A stretch of 64,000 nt of DNA, taken from assembly GCF_000003605.2 (NCBI RefSeq), contig NW_003135350.1:516861-580860 (forward strand), read 5' to 3'. The stretch comes from Saccoglossus kowalevskii (taxonomy: Eukaryota; Hemichordata; Enteropneusta; Harrimaniidae). The position numbers and the translations under genes were made by a program. This document shows positions 59,978 to 64,000 of this stretch, piece by piece (the stretch's first letter is position 1; every line of letters begins with the position of its first letter). A model generated the notes under the pieces. That model made no database searches and was not told the origin of the DNA. It saw nothing but the letters and a program-made list of their open reading frames with translations.

Positions 59978-62599
59978 GATGAGGTCGGTGTTATTCGTTG
60001 CTATACGTTGACCGAGAATGAGAGAACTATCCGGTTTTATTGATAGACGTGTTTGACGTGGAGTGGAAATTTCCCGTATGTATTATGGAAAGTTCTGTCG
60101 TTATATACACGGAAGTAAAATGAAAATTGTCTGCGCATGCGCAATTTTGATATGTTTAGACCGAGGTTGGTTAATAAACAACACATCTACGAATTATTTG
60201 TAAGGCATTTACCATTTGAATGTGTACAATAAAAAATTCGTCGTTCTTTGTAATTCCCGCTTCAGTATTCGGAAGGTAAAATTGGGTGCTGTTTTATTCG
60301 AGTGAAAGTACAGCGCTGTAATATTTAAAAAAACAGCGTGTTGATGTCACATGAGCAGACACTATCTTTACGCGCGTTGTATTCGTCTCGTGGGATCAAT
60401 AAAGAAGAGAAATATTTCGTATGGCATGAACATATATTTCGTACTTGTACTCAACGATATAGCTGACAAATTATATCACACTATTACTGTATGTGCAATT
60501 GAGGTCACGGGTTTCGTCATCATTGTTACAATGTCTGTGATGCATTGTTTATTGTGAAGACTGCCCTCCCTGTTGTCTTCTTGCATGACAGGCATACCTG
60601 CGTGGAATAATACTGATCGCACCTTGTGGTTATTCTGCGTAACAGATGTTAAGCCGAAGTAAGAAAATGTGGAAAAGTGACGATTTGTAATATTTGTATA
60701 GGGGAAGGTTAATTTCAAATAGTATATAATAGAATTAATTTGAATTGTGGACGGGAAGTTAAATAACGTTTGCAGATGAGGGCGTCGTGAAATACTGATT
60801 CTGTGTGTTTTGGGAATTTAGAAGTAAATTACTTGAGTTAAAATATTGAAAATGATTGAATGTAATTTTGTTTAGATTATGAATGACGGCGGTGGGCTAT
60901 TTATGAACTGTTGTGTATATGTATTAAATTATTTCCAAGCTGGAGAGTTGCGACGTTATGTGAGTGACTGAATTATGATCGACCTGTGGGGTCTGATTTG
61001 TCTTAGTATCAGAGTTGTTATAGAGAATAAAAAGTAGCTGTCATATGCGTGGTAACTGGTCTTGCTATTGTTGTGCGAGTTTGGGAACAGGATTCGTGTG
61101 CTGATTTTGTGTTCGCACTGACGACGTAGCTATACTGTCCTTCCTTGTGAAATACTGAAAGTGAACCGCACCGATCATTGAATTCGGCTTATCGCTCTCC
61201 AGTGAAGACGCATCTTCTTGAACTGTGAGTACAACACATGTATAACTCGACAAGCTGGATCCTCGCCTTACCAAGAGGACTGACACTAGCATAGAAACTT
61301 ATCGTGACAATCAAGTAACATTGTTTCTGAGTTGACTGTTATGTTGAACCCTGCATTTAGTTAAATATATACATTTACTCGCCAGATAATTGTTGTTAAT
61401 TGAATGTTAATTAAATTATGCAGGACACGACCGTCATTTTATAGTTGCATTTGATGAATTGTCCAACTGCCATATATATTTAGATTTGGTGTGTGCTTTT
61501 AATATGTATTATTCCTTAATTACTGACATTGCTGTTAAGTGCAACATTTCTGGACTAGTGTAATAAAGCTAGTTTTGTAATACTTATTGTGTATCATTCT
61601 TTAATTTTCGGAAGTAGTGCTCTTACCATACGTTAGCTTCCAGGGTAATGGTTAAGTCTGTATTATCACTTGGACCTTACTCTAGGGAAAACATGTGCGA
61701 GTAAATACATTTGCAAAAACTACGATATTAAATATAAATAGCGTCTGTTCAGCTTTGAGTTGTCGTTGCGGAAAAAGGTTGAATTTTGAAAGTTGAAAAA
61801 GAATTTTTCATAAATTTAACTTGAGGTAGCGAACATTTTAACTTAATGTGAAGATTGTAGCAGTGGAATGAGGACAATGGCTAACAATGATTCCAATAAA
61901 TGGTGTATTAATAGAATTTGTCAATAAAGGTAATTGTTTTGTAAATGTTTACAAATTTAATCATGTTTGTGTTCGTTCAAACACAACAACCAGAAAGGAT
62001 ACCATGCATGGGTGCCAACATTGTTAACTTTTTTCTGTGAATGTTCCAATCTTTGTTTGTTTTACGGAATACATAAAATGTAATATGATCTATATAAATA
62101 AATATTTTTTATTTAAAGTGCAAGCAACGTAATATTGAACCCTTACATCCGAATACTTGAACGCGGATGTTTTTCTCCCTGCTTCAGAGAAATATCCTTT
62201 ATACACACTCAATATTGCAACACACCTTCATAAATTGAATTCAATAATTATTTTTTGATAAAAATACTAATTGATATAAAATCTTATGAAAATGACGTAC
62301 TATAAAGCATCTGACTTTTCATCAAGCAGGGAGAGAAACCAGTATAATATTACAGAGTTGATCGCATAGCAAATAAAATAACACATTTTAAACACTTAAC
62401 AAACGTGTACCCTCAACAACAAACTGAAGCGGGAATTACCAATAACGATGGAACTTACCATTGCACATATTCAAATAGTAAAATCCTTACCACTTTAAAC
62501 ACGAAAAAAATACTAGGTGTGTATGTTTAAATTAATTAATGATATCCTTAGGTGTGATCTCGTCTCTCTTGTAAATTCCCATTTTACTTCTGTGGTTTA
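59978..62599. other. 5' flank of the CACHD1-like gene
   Basis: Should hold the promoter and 5' untranslated region of the - strand gene. No other coding region is supported, and no clear promoter element was identified. Confidence 0.4.
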
Positions 62600-62829
62600 C
62601 TGCATTAGTCGTTTTCATATTCACTGTTAATGTTGAATAATGACCTTGGCACACCGTCACATCAATCCTCAACTTGGCATTGCCTGTCGGTATATCTGGA
62701 TAAATTCTCAAAACAAACCCTCGGCATTTGACTTGACAATTGACTCAGACATTCGCACCTATATGCATTGGTCACATGGTTTCTTTGCACATACCAAATA
62801 TACATATGTGTCACGACTTAATTGTCGCG

Positions 62830-63150
62830 TTATCAAGCCTTCAAGTCAGGTACCAGTGATCGGAGGATTCGCCACCTTTTCAATCGAACAAAGACACACA
62901 GAGAATCGAATTGTGTCACATTGGGTCTCAGCCGCGTTGTAACTCTCCCCCAGCCGCATTAAGACTTGGGCCTCGTCCAGAGCTTGCCACCACTAACTGA
63001 GATCGGTTATATTCACATTCCAACTGTTAACCAATTACATAGAAGTTTTTGAGCTTGAGGCGTAGCCTCCACACATTCAATTCACATATAGCCAATCACA
63101 CAAAGTATTTAACACGCCTTAATGTCTGATTAATTGCCCCGATGTCGGGA
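62830..63150 (-). repeat. LTR-like segment related to copies A and B, inverted
   Basis: The reverse strand carries AATTAATCAGACAT, TACTTTGTGTGATTGGCT, TGTGTGTCTTTGTTCGATTG and GGTACCT in the same order as copies A and B. It lies downstream, on the - strand, of the gypsy pol fragment, where a 3' LTR belongs. Divergence is high, so relationship rather than identity is claimed. Confidence 0.4.
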
Positions 63151-63615
63151 CATAATTCTCATAGTTATAGGCGCCTCGCTGTCTTAACCAACATTCCGTA
63201 TTCTACAATTATATTCGCCAGTTGTCTTCTTTCTAATCTCACTAACATGCAAATGATCGTTATCATGACAAATTGTAAGCAGATGCGGATTATCCAGGGG
63301 TCGTCATTGAAAGTCGCTATGGCCACTAAAAGCAACCTCACCTACAGACATGAACATATAAATCATTACACTTCCCTCCCCCCACACTAGAATTATACAC
63401 GTTAATAAATCAAACACATCGGTATTCACTCCACACTCGCCATGCAGATAAAATACAAATTAATAAAAGATATAATTTCAAACGAGTAAAACACACTGAT
63501 TAAATACAATAATTAGAGTCACAAAAATCAAGGGTTATAAATCTAAATATCCTACTCTTCCAGGCAGAGGTTACCAGCACATTACCTGTTCACCAAATAT
63601 TCACTACTTGGTTCC

Positions 63616-64000
63616 CTATCTTTGCATATCTTTGATTATTTCACGTGGAATTTCAGTATAAATTTCAGACAATGCCACTAACAATGTGTAATATAGCGCT
63701 GCCTGATTGAAGAATAGGTCTTTGCAAACCCAAAATGGCCTGTCGTCACTTCGTTGTGAAATTGTTCTAAAACGCGATGCTTGCCCAGAAGCGTCACAAC
63801 TTAATATAAATGATTTCTCAAAATCGGGATATGCTAATAAGGGTGGATTCGTTAATGCTTCCTTCAACTGTTCGAATGCCCTGTGACATTCTTCCGTCCA
63901 ATTAAATGTTACGTTCTTACTCGTCATCGCATTTAAATGCCTTGCTATTTTAGCAAAATTTGACTACCAACTTCTTATAATAACTACAAATTCCTAAGAA
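63616..64000 (-). pseudogene. Ty3/gypsy-type pol fragment (reverse transcriptase to RNase H)
   Basis: The frame at 63616-63927 reads FNWTEECHRAFEQLKEAL, PPLLAYPDFEKSFIL and CDASGQAS, the junction of the reverse transcriptase thumb and RNase H of Ty3/gypsy elements. Upstream, FLGICSYYKKLV lies in another frame, so a one-base shift occurs near 63950. After DASG the family pattern is lost, which points to an internal deletion. The element runs off the window end. Confidence 0.75.

Overview
The window is animal nuclear DNA: AT-rich, with two genes split into many short exons by GT–AG introns, two assembly gaps (10499–10548 and 30315–30771) and a dense population of decayed transposons. Gene content (a neuropsin-type opsin and a CACHD1-like protein) and repeat style suggest a marine invertebrate, perhaps a hemichordate or another ambulacrarian. 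That placement is inference; the sequence does not settle it.

Two protein-coding genes are complete. On the + strand an OPN5/neuropsin-like opsin runs from 9073 to 32082 in six exons (375 codons plus stop). Its first coding exon lies about 17 kb upstream of the rest. On the - strand a CACHD1-like (VWA plus Cache domains, relative of calcium-channel alpha2delta subunits) type I membrane protein runs from 59977 down to 46847 in 25 exons (1137 codons plus stop). The exon phases join without a break in both models, with one anomaly: exon 5 of the CACHD1-like gene has AA where the acceptor AG should be. The two genes converge on a repeat-filled spacer (32083–46846).

Layout: 1–5990 is gene-free sequence with an A-rich tract and a small palindromic repeat array. 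5990–7015 is a decayed partial duplicate of the CACHD1-like gene on the same strand, with stop codons and a lost membrane segment, so the opsin gene lies between the live gene and its dead copy. 9164–26243 is the giant first opsin intron, with two related LTR-like repeats, a SINE-like piece and two blocks of a decaying 51-bp coding-type repeat. Opsin intron 2 holds a dead mariner; intron 5 holds the gap and a TTAA-type MITE. The spacer holds a foldback MITE, a second copy of the TTAA MITE, degenerate tandem repeats and a Crypton-type recombinase remnant. Introns of the CACHD1-like gene hold LINE and GIY-YIG remnants. The right end (62600–64000) holds a decayed Ty3/gypsy pol fragment with an LTR-like segment downstream.

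The two genes have no evident joint pathway. The opsin is a light-sensing receptor with a lost acidic residue in its DRY motif. The CACHD1-like protein is a surface protein with an intact metal-binding VWA site, unlike the vertebrate CACHD1 I recall. No new multi-gene system is visible; the noteworthy items are those gene-level oddities, the duplicate remnant, and several apparently unclassified repeat families.
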